Origin: Bacteroidota bacterium
GTDB taxonomy: Bacteria; Bacteroidota; Bacteroidia; Chitinophagales; Chitinophagaceae
Assembly (NCBI GenBank): GCA_023386045.1
Contig: JAEWKK010000019.1
Coordinates: forward strand, 434,001 to 498,000
Direction: 5' to 3'
DNA: 64,000 nt
Position 1 is the stretch's first letter, and each line of letters starts with the position of its first letter. Below, in pieces: positions 44,493 through 53,680 of the stretch. Both the position numbers and the translations under genes were made by a program. The notes beneath the pieces are model-generated. The model saw only the letters and a program-made list of their open reading frames with translations, searched no databases and was not told where the DNA came from.

Positions 44493-45980
44493 TTATTTTG
44501 CCAAAGGATGAACTAAAAAATGTTCACGTAATGCCTTGTTAATTGTCTTTTCCTTTGCTGATTTGGAAATGGCAAAAACGTCGTTTCCGTTTTTCCAATC
44601 GATTGGGTGCTTAGTTCTCTTTTGTCGTTCTTTTTTCAAAAGATCTAATGCATCTTCAGAAAAATTTCCAGTAGTCCAAATTTCAAAACTAATTTTAGCT
44701 TCAGCGAACCTTCTCTCTGACTTAAAATAGGCTAGAAAGATCGGCAATCTTTTCAACCATGCTTCTATTTCCTCTAGTGTCACAATACCGCCTGGGTTCT
44801 TTCCTTTACATTCAATCGCAATACATTCACCCTTGTTTGGAATTCGCAATACGTCTATGTCGGCAGCCTTACCGGAATCTTTATCCTTCGCAGTAATGCC
44901 AATGTCTATTGAGCCACCCTGAACTTTCGCGATGTAGGCTGCTATTAACTCAAACAAAATACCTCGCAAATTTCCTGCTGCACCTTCTATATCTTTAAGC
45001 TGCTCAATTAATTTCAATAATCGATCAGGGTTTGCAGCTGCAATTGCAGCTGCATTTTTTAAGGTTTCTAAGAGATTTTTTAAGCCGCGAGCTATAGCAT
45101 AGCCAAATAATGTTTCGGGTGTCGCCAACAGCAAACCTTCACTGCGCCCCTTTGTTAATGCCGCTCCAGTAAATCCTTCAGCTATAAGTATAGGTAAGAA
45201 ACGCAAATTCTTTTGGCTTGCTTTAAGTAATTGAGATTTTCTAATCATGTACTTAATTGCAAACTCATCCAAAACAGTATCCGCAAAAACATCAGCTACT
45301 AAAAATCCAGGTTTCGAATCCTCCCCTTTAAGAGGGAGTAAATAGCTTGGACCTGTAAGGTCCCAGGCAAAAGCACCAACTCTACGCTTTTCTAAGCTTT
45401 CGGTACGCGTAACAATGCTATTATAGCTTGCAAATCCCATCTTACGGGACCACTCACGGACACCATCTAGAATGATATTTTCAGTTATTGTTCTTGGCTT
45501 ATGCCCGAAAAAATCTGCAATACCTAATTCAGATCTTTTAAGAACATAACACTCTTCTCCATTCACTTCCTGTTTTTGAATAACTCCAGAGGATTCAAGC
45601 GTTCTTGCAACTCTCTGTGAAGCAACTTGCCCTCTCATTGCTATTGGAGCACCAGAAAACACAGCAAACTCTGATATTTTTATTATTCCCCCTCTTGCAA
45701 TCAAGCTATCTATAGCAAATCCATAGACTGAATTTGTTTCCCGCATTGCTTTTAAATATTTTAACCAGAAACCTTCCGACGTTCGTTGTTCAATTAGATA
45801 AACAAAACCCTCTCTATTGGGTAACAGGCCATAAGGAAATTTCTTAATCGTCCCTCCAGCACGGGAAACTTTTTGTCTTGCATTTTCAGCAGACATTCCT
45901 GACATTGCCTGTAGAATCTTTACGATTTTTGAGGAACGAGCTGGCCCAGTTTTGTTCAGTATTGATACTATATCTTTCAT
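44493..45980 (-). CDS. Winged-helix + PD-(D/E)XK nuclease-like protein, island gene
   Basis: 495 aa, not a family I can name. The N-terminal ~190 residues are helical with winged-helix-like units (ILNKTGPARSSKIVKIL, SGVIQKQEVNGEECYVLKR). The C-terminal domain (about 340-480) has a restriction-endonuclease core: D374/D376 in GKAADIDVL, then E390-C-K392 in AIECKGK, i.e. D-x(n)-E-x-K as in Mrr-like nucleases, followed by helix TLEEIEAWLKRL. Divergent from the Argonaute fusion across a 236-base gap with repeated TGTCACAC motifs. It may be the effector nuclease of that system (inference). Confidence 0.75.
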   Translation of the reverse strand: MKDIVSILNKTGPARSSKIVKILQAMSGMSAENARQKVSRAGGTIKKFPYGLLPNREGFVYLIEQRTSEGFWLKYLKAMRETNSVYGFAIDSLIARGGIIKISEFAVFSGAPIAMRGQVASQRVARTLESSGVIQKQEVNGEECYVLKRSELGIADFFGHKPRTITENIILDGVREWSRKMGFASYNSIVTRTESLEKRRVGAFAWDLTGPSYLLPLKGEDSKPGFLVADVFADTVLDEFAIKYMIRKSQLLKASQKNLRFLPILIAEGFTGAALTKGRSEGLLLATPETLFGYAIARGLKNLLETLKNAAAIAAANPDRLLKLIEQLKDIEGAAGNLRGILFELIAAYIAKVQGGSIDIGITAKDKDSGKAADIDVLRIPNKGECIAIECKGKNPGGIVTLEEIEAWLKRLPIFLAYFKSERRFAEAKISFEIWTTGNFSEDALDLLKKERQKRTKHPIDWKNGNDVFAISKSAKEKTINKALREHFLVHPLAK

Positions 45981-45981
45981 T

Positions 45982-46120
45982 TGTCACACCGCTTAATTTA
46001 TTAATAATTTACTCCTTGGTGTCATGCGCATTTTTTGACGAAATCCTTGGTATTTGAGAATCAATGGGTTAAATGATAATTTTGTATGATTTTAAACAAT
46101 CTGATGTCACACTGCCTTAA
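45982..46120. promoter_or_regulatory. Divergent control region with TGTCA repeats
   Basis: TGTCACACCGCTTAA at 45982-45996 and TGTCACACTGCCTTAA at 46105-46120 are direct repeats; a shorter relative TGTCATGCGCA starts at 46020. They lie between the divergent nuclease and Argonaute-fusion genes and could be sites for one regulator controlling both. Confidence 0.45.
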
Positions 46121-46216
46121 AATCTAAGTTAGATAGTTTCGCATATATCCTATTGCAACAAAATTCCTACTATTCAGTATACTCTCGAAAACAATCAGTA
46201 TTTAATAAATAGCCTA

Positions 46217-49200
46217 ATGGCTATTTTTACAACAGTTATGATATTGCCATTTAATATAAAACCCAAACTAGTTTTTGATAATCCCGACCAACATTGGGAT
46301 TTTTTGACGGCTCAAAATGATAGGGATTTCGAAGGACAATTTTTTGATCGGAAAGAACTTTGTCGTGCAGCAACAAACGGCGTAGTGAGATCGCAGGACT
46401 TAAAAGAATTCAAACTTGAACATATTGCTCAAACTATTTCAGCATTTGCCAACCAAAATCATGACGGCGGACTTCTGGTATTAGGCATTTCAAAACACGG
46501 GACCGTAACCGGACTAAAGTCACTAACTGAGGAACAAATAAATAGCCTTGGAGACATAAGCTATCTAAAAAACCACAATAGTCAATTTAAACTTCACAAA
46601 GTCATTATTGATGGTCAAGAGCTGGAAATAGGACTTGTATATACTCCTTATTGCTCGAACGGCATATGCGAAACAGTTGCGCATCCGAAAAGATCATGGA
46701 AAAGAAGCGGCATGCAAAACATAGAACTTACGGACGATGAACTTCAAAGGATCAAACGAGAAAAGCGAGTTGTCAATTTCGAAGTTACTCACTGCGCCAA
46801 GTTTGAAGATGCCGATCTAGAGCAGGGCGTTTATAAAGAATTTTCGCACAATTATTTCGACAACTCTACCTATGCGCGAACCACTTCTGAAATACTATTC
46901 CATCTAGGTGCAACTACTTCTAAAGATACTGAGGCTTGGTTTACTAATGCTGGTGCCCTATTTTTCTCAGTAAACCCAGAGCGTAATATTCCCCAAGCAT
47001 TTATCCGGCTTTTAAGATTTGATGTGCCATATGAAGAACGACAAAAGAGGCCTACACCAACTTACGATAAAAAGTTTTCAGGCCCCATCACGAAGCAAAT
47101 TAGAGACTTCAGGACATTTATAAAAGACTCAGCCTTTTTCGATGTTTATCAAATCAGAAAGGGCACAGGAGGTTTTATTGAAGAACCAGAATATCCGTCA
47201 ATTGCCATTGATGAAGCTATCGTAAATGCGGTTGCACACAGAGATTATGGAATCGCCAAGGCCATTTATTGTGAAAAGTACACTGATGCGTTTGCGGTTA
47301 CCAGCCCTGGTGGTATTATTCAAGGTCATAATTTACCCGAACACTTTTCATTGCAAGATGTAAACCTTGAGCACCTTTCACGGAATCCAAAATTGATAGA
47401 ATGGCTGCGCCAGATGAAAGACGCACATGGAAGAGCTTTTGTGCAAGCATTGCAGGAAGGAACACGAAGAATGAGGGATGAAATGACAAAGCTCAATCTT
47501 CCAGCTCCTGAATACATCACGAGTAGTAGTGAAACGGTGGTGATTCTTAAAAATAACGCACTGCAAAGAAAAATAGAAACTACAAGTGCTTTCGTCGAAG
47601 ACTCCCCTGAATTCACCAACTTATATCCATTGATCGGAGTTTCTATCTCAAGGGACATAGAAAAGAACTTTCAACTGAAAAAGGAAATTCTAGGTGCACT
47701 CAGAAATAAGTTGACAGCCAATGGATGGTTTATCGACAGAGCGAGCTATGGCATTGTTACTGCGCATAGGAAAGGGTTGTTCATCCCTGCTCCTGAGAGG
47801 GTCAGTAATGTAGTTAAGCTCTATCCATCTTATATTTTTCAAGTAAAAGAATATTTCGGTAAAGCATATTTATTAGCAGACTATACGGTCACAGTTCAAA
47901 GTGTGTGTCTGCTGAATGAGATCGTACAATATTTCCAGCTCAGCGAAGTGGCAAACTTGTCGTGTATTTGTCAATTTCAAGGTTGGTCAAAAGGCAAAAT
48001 ACTTTCAATTGAAAATGATTACAGTAACGTTTACTTGTACGACCAGAAAACGGAAGAAAAAATACCGAATAACAAAATAATTCCACGGCTTCCACCGACA
48101 TTGATAAAGCAGTTATTGGAGAAAAAAAATATCTCATATGACCTTTCTAAAGAAATCAGAAGAGCAATATTTGGTCTTGATAATAACGCATCGAGGAAAC
48201 GAGTGCAACAAACTCAAGCCGTAATTGATGATCTTATTGAAAATATCTTCCCGTTAAAGTCGGCGTCTTTATCCATCAATCTTTCAAGTGATACTTTAAA
48301 AGTTTCGCAAAAAGTCGATGGAACAACAATGCTAAGAGCTGATAGTTTAGGCGAACCGCAGGTAGAGTTTTCAAAACATAGGTCAAGTGCGGATGTTAGA
48401 GAGGGAATTACCCAATTTGGCTCATACGATCATAGCCCAAAAGATATTGAAGTAATTCCTTTATGCGGGCAGAGTTATGTATCAAATATGGAGGGTTTAA
48501 TCGAGCGCCTAAGAACGGGGAAATATAAATATAAAGGAAGTGAAAGAACCTTTGGTGTCAAACTTACTTACAATACAGTTATCATATCTGAACCTGAAAA
48601 CTTACAACGGGAAATAAGTAGGCTACTTTCACATCATCCCGAATGGAAGGGAAATGCTTATTTATCGCGGCTTTTTCTCATTCATTGTCCGGAAACTAAT
48701 TATGCTATTGATGACGAAAGAGCACCTTATTACCAAGCAAAACGTCTTCTTTTAGAAGCTGGAATACCATGTCAAATGGTTGATACGCCTACTCTACTTA
48801 ACGCTGATTTTAAAGATCTAAACCTTGCCTTAAATATTATTGCGAAGTGCGGCCAAGCTCCATGGGTATTACCTGAGTCCATACCCGATTGCGATTTTTT
48901 TATCGGACTATCATACACTCAAAATCACAGGAAAGACTCAAATAGAATAATGGCGTTTGCAAACGTATTTAACGAATACGGAAGATGGGAATTTTATTCA
49001 GGAGGAAGCGAGACGTTTTCGTTTGGCGAACGAACGAAACATTATGAAAGGCTAGTGCGTGATACGCTGGGTAAAATGAAGCTTTCGGAAAATCCAACAA
49101 TTTGCTTTCACTATACGGCAAGGTTTTCGAAAGTGGATAGGGACGCAATTTTTAAAGCTGCACAGGAAATAAGACCAAATGGGAAATTCGTGTTCGTGTG

Positions 49201-49600
49201 GATTAACACGCAACATAATGTCAGATTTTATGATGAGCGAACCGAAACCAATGGCAGCCTTGCTAGAGGCAGGTATGTTATTGGAAGTCCAAATCAGATC
49301 TATTTATCTACAACAGGCCATAATCCATATCGAAAAACTTTAGGCACCCCTCAAGCATTGGAATTGAATATTACAATCGAAGGACCATCAAGAGTTTCAG
49401 ATAACCCAGATTTGCGTGTCCTAGCGTCCCAGGCGTTGAGCCTTACAAAGCTCAATTGGGCTTCTACGGATTCTCTATGTGCAGAGCCTATTACAACAAA
49501 ATATGCAGGCGACATTGCCTACCTCACTGCAGCATTTATGAGGCAAAGCGATAATTTCAAATTGCACGAAGTTTTGGAACGTACCCCATGGTTCATCTAA
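46217..49600 (+). CDS. AlbA_2/GHKL - Argonaute fusion (PIWI catalytically dead)
   Basis: 1127 aa. Domains: Schlafen-type AlbA_2 (about 35-195; FFDRKELCRAA, ISAFANQNHDGGLLVLGIS), RecG-C-like GHKL ATPase (about 215-430; IDEAIVNAVAHRDYG, SPGGIIQGHNL), PAZ-like/linker region (about 537-650), MID (about 775-885) and PIWI (890-1127). MID keeps Y838, K842, Q853 and K877, spaced 4, 11 and 24, the 5'-phosphate pocket of guide-loaded pAgo. In PIWI the first catalytic Asp is S899 (IGLSYTQ), the Glu-finger E932 remains, the second Asp is lost (HYTAR, 965-969) and the last position reads YAGD (1096-1099). So guide binding likely, slicing not. ATG at 46238 is an alternative start. Confidence 0.88.
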   Translation: MAIFTTVMILPFNIKPKLVFDNPDQHWDFLTAQNDRDFEGQFFDRKELCRAATNGVVRSQDLKEFKLEHIAQTISAFANQNHDGGLLVLGISKHGTVTGLKSLTEEQINSLGDISYLKNHNSQFKLHKVIIDGQELEIGLVYTPYCSNGICETVAHPKRSWKRSGMQNIELTDDELQRIKREKRVVNFEVTHCAKFEDADLEQGVYKEFSHNYFDNSTYARTTSEILFHLGATTSKDTEAWFTNAGALFFSVNPERNIPQAFIRLLRFDVPYEERQKRPTPTYDKKFSGPITKQIRDFRTFIKDSAFFDVYQIRKGTGGFIEEPEYPSIAIDEAIVNAVAHRDYGIAKAIYCEKYTDAFAVTSPGGIIQGHNLPEHFSLQDVNLEHLSRNPKLIEWLRQMKDAHGRAFVQALQEGTRRMRDEMTKLNLPAPEYITSSSETVVILKNNALQRKIETTSAFVEDSPEFTNLYPLIGVSISRDIEKNFQLKKEILGALRNKLTANGWFIDRASYGIVTAHRKGLFIPAPERVSNVVKLYPSYIFQVKEYFGKAYLLADYTVTVQSVCLLNEIVQYFQLSEVANLSCICQFQGWSKGKILSIENDYSNVYLYDQKTEEKIPNNKIIPRLPPTLIKQLLEKKNISYDLSKEIRRAIFGLDNNASRKRVQQTQAVIDDLIENIFPLKSASLSINLSSDTLKVSQKVDGTTMLRADSLGEPQVEFSKHRSSADVREGITQFGSYDHSPKDIEVIPLCGQSYVSNMEGLIERLRTGKYKYKGSERTFGVKLTYNTVIISEPENLQREISRLLSHHPEWKGNAYLSRLFLIHCPETNYAIDDERAPYYQAKRLLLEAGIPCQMVDTPTLLNADFKDLNLALNIIAKCGQAPWVLPESIPDCDFFIGLSYTQNHRKDSNRIMAFANVFNEYGRWEFYSGGSETFSFGERTKHYERLVRDTLGKMKLSENPTICFHYTARFSKVDRDAIFKAAQEIRPNGKFVFVWINTQHNVRFYDERTETNGSLARGRYVIGSPNQIYLSTTGHNPYRKTLGTPQALELNITIEGPSRVSDNPDLRVLASQALSLTKLNWASTDSLCAEPITTKYAGDIAYLTAAFMRQSDNFKLHEVLERTPWFI

Positions 49601-50096
49601 CAAGCTGCCTGAAATTGAATTCTCGTCATCCACTCTGACTTTTGTTCCAACGAAGCACCATCAGCATATGCCGGCCGATTGAATTTATGACTCATCAAAT
49701 CTGCTTGCACCGTATCAGGGCATTTACAGCTAATAAACGATCTTGAATGCGTCAAGTGCCAACCCAACTAATGGAATTTTTCTGGGTCGGTATTGAGTTT
49801 TCAGCGTATGCTGTTTGTGTTTTGAAAATGTCGATATATGGTATGTCGTTGTTAAGAATAATATTCTCGGGAAGTAAAACCCACTAATTCACTAATGCCA
49901 GCTCCGGTTTCTGCAAACGCATATAGCGCGTGTCTCGCCCATTTTACAATGCAAATCAATTTCATATGACTCGCTGGTTTGAAAACGAGATTTTCTTTCA
50001 TAATTTCTTTGCAGTAAAATAAATTTATTTTTCGTGTTGGCAAGAGTAGACCGAATGAAATAATAGAATATCCAACACCATCCTAAGCAGAAAAAT
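49601..50096. other. Intergenic region with gene debris
   Basis: Two weak minus-strand frames: 49 codons from 50001 to 49852 (MKENLVFKPASHMKL...) and about 56 codons ending at 49597 (CKCPDTVQADLMSHKF...). Neither has a convincing start or family; they may be remnants of genes deleted during island turnover. Confidence 0.4.
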
Positions 50097-50570
50097 ATGG
50101 CAAAAAATACACTTCAAAGTATTGAAACAGTCCTTAACAAAATCGATAATGATGAATTACTCCTGTTAAAGGGTCACCTACTTATAGAGGAGTTTCTAAA
50201 AAGGCGTCTGGAAATGGAGTATGGAAGTGAAGTTTTAAAAGCTTTGGACCTAAGTTTTTATAAAAAAACTATTCTTTTTGCTGGCATAACAAAACTCCCT
50301 ATCGAGTCTGATATAATTGACTGGATACTTAGAATCAACAAACTTCGAAATAAACTTGCGCACACTTTAGAACTAGATGTAAGAATTGGGTTTGTTGACA
50401 TTATCAGACACATCTATGGCGGCTTACCGAAAACCATAAACAGAAAGGTGACGTATTTCAATGCAGCAAAAAAGGTTTTCTATATCACGCTAGGATATAT
50501 TTCAGGATTGATTGAAGTTAACGAGGCACTTAAAGAGCTTCATGTCAAATCAGAAGAGAAAAACCATTAG
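50097..50570 (+). CDS. HEPN-like protein with R-x4-H motif
   Basis: 157 aa, all helical. Residues 84-89, RNKLAH, form the R-x(4-6)-H motif of HEPN-domain ribonucleases, preceded by helix DWILRINKL as in Abi and toxin HEPN proteins. The N-terminal helix pair LLLLKGHLLIEEFLKRRLEM matches MAE_28990/DUF4145-like HEPN layout. It lies between the Argonaute fusion and the OLD nuclease and has no obvious antitoxin partner. Likely an RNase or RNA-binding effector. Confidence 0.65.
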   Translation: MAKNTLQSIETVLNKIDNDELLLLKGHLLIEEFLKRRLEMEYGSEVLKALDLSFYKKTILFAGITKLPIESDIIDWILRINKLRNKLAHTLELDVRIGFVDIIRHIYGGLPKTINRKVTYFNAAKKVFYITLGYISGLIEVNEALKELHVKSEEKNH

Positions 50571-50701
50571 CTTGTATTTCAATACCGCAATCTACATGCA
50601 TTAGTATACGAGGTTGCCGACTCTACATCGAAATGATATAATAGCTCATTAGGCGAACGTTGTTACTTGATGCGGTATAAGTAAAATAGTATCATCTATG
50701 T

Positions 50702-52447
50702 CTATGACGTTAACCTATAGTGGATGGCAGTCAAAAATTCTCGTAAAGGATGAACGATAGCCGGGTCATTGTGACTTAGCCATTCCAGTGCATTTATGAT
50801 CCATCGAGACTTATTTTTCGATACAGGAACCCCATGCTGTTCTAGCCATCCCTCGAGAGAGCCACACGGGACCATAAATATTCCGGCCTGCCTAAGCAGC
50901 GTGTTCAATTCATCGAATGCTGTAGCTCCTGCTGGCATCAAGGCTGCCCGGCCTTCTCTTTTCACACGGGACCATCTGTTTGCCTCGTCAAAGGCGTTAT
51001 CTACAGCAGTTTTGAAGACCTTTAACCTAGAATCTGCCTCCTGGCTTGCAGCGGCAGCAGCTGGGTTAATCGCTTCTTTTGCTTTTTCATCAATTACGCA
51101 GGTTTCAATAGAGGACATGGCAGCGTTATATCTATCGATCTCCGTTAATGCGCCAACTTCTGAACGGATAATTGTGATTAGTTCCATAATCCTCTGTTCG
51201 TTTGCCAGAATTCCAGTCGATTCCAAAATGTGATGCACATCATCAGAACTCCTTATAAGGTCTAAATCGACAATTGCCGCGAAATTTACCTTTGCCTTTC
51301 TGTAGGGATCAATAAGCTTTTTGATAGTCTGTTTGTTGTGCGCGTTAACAAAATGAATTTCATCAGAAGGAAACAAACGACGGTTAGCCCGTTCGTAAAA
51401 TGCTCTATCGCTATCTCCTTCAACTATAACCACTCCCTGATAGAATAGACCATCCAGAACTTTTGCTGAATTCAATAAAGGACTATTATTGATTTCCTCG
51501 ATATCAGCTGCACTTAAGATATTTGCATGCGTACCAGTCGCATTTCGGTGAAGCCTCACCACAGTTACGTTGTTTGTACCACTTAATACACCTCTTAGAT
51601 AATCTACACTGTGGGTAGTAGTCATTAACCTAGTTTGTTGAGTGGCTAAGCCAGCCAAAATTCGACCTAGATCTGCTGCTTGGGGAGGATGTAAAAAAGC
51701 ATCAGGTTCATCAATCAAAATAAAAGGTCGAGATGACAACAAAACGATCAAAAGAATTGTAGCGAAGCTTCGCAGACCATCACCTTGTTCTTCCAGCTTG
51801 GTTATTTGATCCATAATAGGCGCTGCATCCATTGGACGGTCGGGTACAGCAGAAAAATCAGGGTTTACTTTTATTGACAGACGACCAAGCTTGGTATCGT
51901 CTAATCTTATTTCCACACCAAATACCTGTTTTGTATGTCTTGAGACGGTCTGTTCAACTTGACGACCACCTTTATAAAAAGCCGTTAAGAGATTTTTATC
52001 TTCCTTTATATCTGTGGTTTCTTTTGCAGCCGTCAGCCGGTTCTCTGTTGATATGAGTCCTACGGCTGCTACTCCTAACCAATCTCGAAAATTGGCAACA
52101 TTTGTCGGAGAGTGTTGTGCAAGCTCATTTTTTAGAAATTCAATTGACTGCGCATTGGTTGATACGTTCACACTAGAAAATGCGCCTCTGTGGGAAGTAA
52201 TTCTAAGATTTGTGTTATCTGGAGTGAGCACAATCTTAAGATGTTCGAATATTGCATCTGCGTTTGCTTGTTCTGTATTCACGTTCTTTATTATAACTAG
52301 CGCCCCCTGATTGCTGGTTATCCATTTATGTAACTCGTTTAAGAATTTAGTTTTGCCGCAGTTATTAGGCCCAACAATAACCGTAATATTGCTGGGTGTG
52401 ATGACGTTGTCGTCCTGCAAAATTATTTCTGTGATCTTAAAAGCCAT
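50702..52447 (-). CDS. OLD-family ATP-dependent endonuclease (AAA + TOPRIM)
   Basis: 581 aa. ABC-type ATPase with Walker A GPNNCGKT (residues 26-33), signature region EQGDGLRSFATILL, Walker B FILIDEPDAFLHP and the H-loop TTTHS; then a TOPRIM domain with EGDSDRAFYERA and VDLDLI acidic motifs. The OLD/GajA fold nicks or cuts DNA in response to phage. There is no UvrD-like helicase (GajB) next to it, so it is a standalone OLD rather than Gabija. A truncated XamI-like frame lies directly upstream. Confidence 0.88.
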   Translation of the reverse strand: MAFKITEIILQDDNVITPSNITVIVGPNNCGKTKFLNELHKWITSNQGALVIIKNVNTEQANADAIFEHLKIVLTPDNTNLRITSHRGAFSSVNVSTNAQSIEFLKNELAQHSPTNVANFRDWLGVAAVGLISTENRLTAAKETTDIKEDKNLLTAFYKGGRQVEQTVSRHTKQVFGVEIRLDDTKLGRLSIKVNPDFSAVPDRPMDAAPIMDQITKLEEQGDGLRSFATILLIVLLSSRPFILIDEPDAFLHPPQAADLGRILAGLATQQTRLMTTTHSVDYLRGVLSGTNNVTVVRLHRNATGTHANILSAADIEEINNSPLLNSAKVLDGLFYQGVVIVEGDSDRAFYERANRRLFPSDEIHFVNAHNKQTIKKLIDPYRKAKVNFAAIVDLDLIRSSDDVHHILESTGILANEQRIMELITIIRSEVGALTEIDRYNAAMSSIETCVIDEKAKEAINPAAAAASQEADSRLKVFKTAVDNAFDEANRWSRVKREGRAALMPAGATAFDELNTLLRQAGIFMVPCGSLEGWLEQHGVPVSKNKSRWIINALEWLSHNDPAIVHPLREFLTAIHYRLTS

Positions 52448-52524
52448 AATATCACGCAGTTTCTTGGTATTAAAATTTACTTAGCAGCTAGTGATCTAAT
52501 ATAACATTTAAAATTTCTCAATGC

Positions 52525-52929
52525 TTACTCAGCTGCCATAGTCTCAAACGAAATAACAGTAGCAATCTTTTCCAGTATTACCACTGCATTATCAGATAGG
52601 GTTCTAGCTGGTAATTTCTTGTAAAGTTCCATGCTTTTGACGAAAGACGATGGCACACCAGCCAGACCAAAAAGCCTGTCAACTGCGATGGGTGGACAAT
52701 TGGATATTCTGAGGGTTGGCAAGATTTCAGGATTTTTCTGTAATATGCCTGAGCTGATTTTCTTAAGATTTTTGGTAATTACCAACACATCTTCGACCTC
52801 TTTTGTGGTACGGATGCGGGCCTCCCTGAATGCTTTAGGCGCAAAAAGCAAAAACCATTCATTGTACATGTCCACCGAGGCTGCAATATCAGCTTTCCAC
52901 TCTTGAGGCTTATTTAGATTAACCGGCAT
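52525..52929 (-). pseudogene. Truncated XamI-like restriction endonuclease
   Basis: 134 aa from ATG 52929. The start MPVNLNKPQEWKADIAASVD and blocks YNEWFLLFAPKAFREARIRT, LPTLRISNCPPIAVDRLFGL match my recollection of the N-terminus of XamI-family enzymes (recognition GTCGAC). Full-length members are about twice as long; here the frame ends ...FETMAAE just before the OLD gene, without the catalytic C-terminal half. Either a decayed gene or an isolated N-terminal domain reused with OLD. Confidence 0.55.
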
Positions 52930-53393
52930 TCTTGAGACCCTTTTGTACCGCATACCTGCCGACGTTTACATTAAATAATATCCTATAGGAGGCCTATAAT
53001 CATCAAATTTAAGGTTTTGAACCCTTATACTTTTTGCGGTTCAAAGGTTTTAGCTGTTAGGAAAATAACCTAAATAGTGACATCTACAGGTTGAATAGAC
53101 TATCTCAAATGAATGAGACATAATTTAGAAAATCTGCGCCTGTAAAGTCCTGATCAATAAGGTGCACAAGAATATCACAGTATTTCGGATATATAAGCAT
53201 CCAAATTAATCGCAGGGTAAAGTGTATTTGCCACTTTTTCAGTACTTAAAGACAACAAATCTCGGTGTATCATTATTTGTCCCTAATTGCGTTCTCACTA
53301 TTACCCAGTCATTGACAAAAATTGTATATTTGTTTTGACAGGTAAAAGCTGGAAAACTGATAAACCAGCACGTCTTAGAGGCACGAATTTTTT
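52930..53393. other. Intergenic region, no gene seen
   Basis: AT-rich stretch without a frame longer than about 60 codons and without repeats I recognise. It probably contains the promoter for the XamI-like frame and OLD gene. Confidence 0.6.
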
Positions 53394-53657
53394 TCACGAC
53401 ACAATTTTGACAAACGAAAGGTTTAAATAATTCAAGCTCAGAATGTAGCGATTACAGTCCTTGGCACAATTTGAATAGTATAATTTCTTTGTAGGCAATA
53501 TAATCAAACCCCCTTTGTCATATTGAATCTTCATCCTAAGTTGCTCTAATGATAAAGTATCTATTGACCTATGAAGCATGCGATGGCAATTAGAACAAAG
53601 AGCAAGATTATCCTTCCTGGTATCTCTCGGATTCCAATACCAACCAAATGAATTTAA
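53394..53657 (-). pseudogene. HNH endonuclease C-terminal fragment
   Basis: Open frame without its own start (bounded by TAA at 53658-53660). Its first part reads WNPRDTRKDNLALCSNCHRMLH, the second half of an HNH domain (DN...LCSNCHR.LH), preceded by FGWYW. The first HNH histidine region is missing. Twenty bases downstream of the EcoRII-type gene: remnant of a further restriction or McrA-like gene. Confidence 0.6.
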
Positions 53658-53680
53658 TTATTGATTATTAAACGTCAGGG

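Noticed and set aside
50702..52447. Gabija system
   Set aside because: GajA-like OLD protein present, but no UvrD-like GajB gene adjacent.
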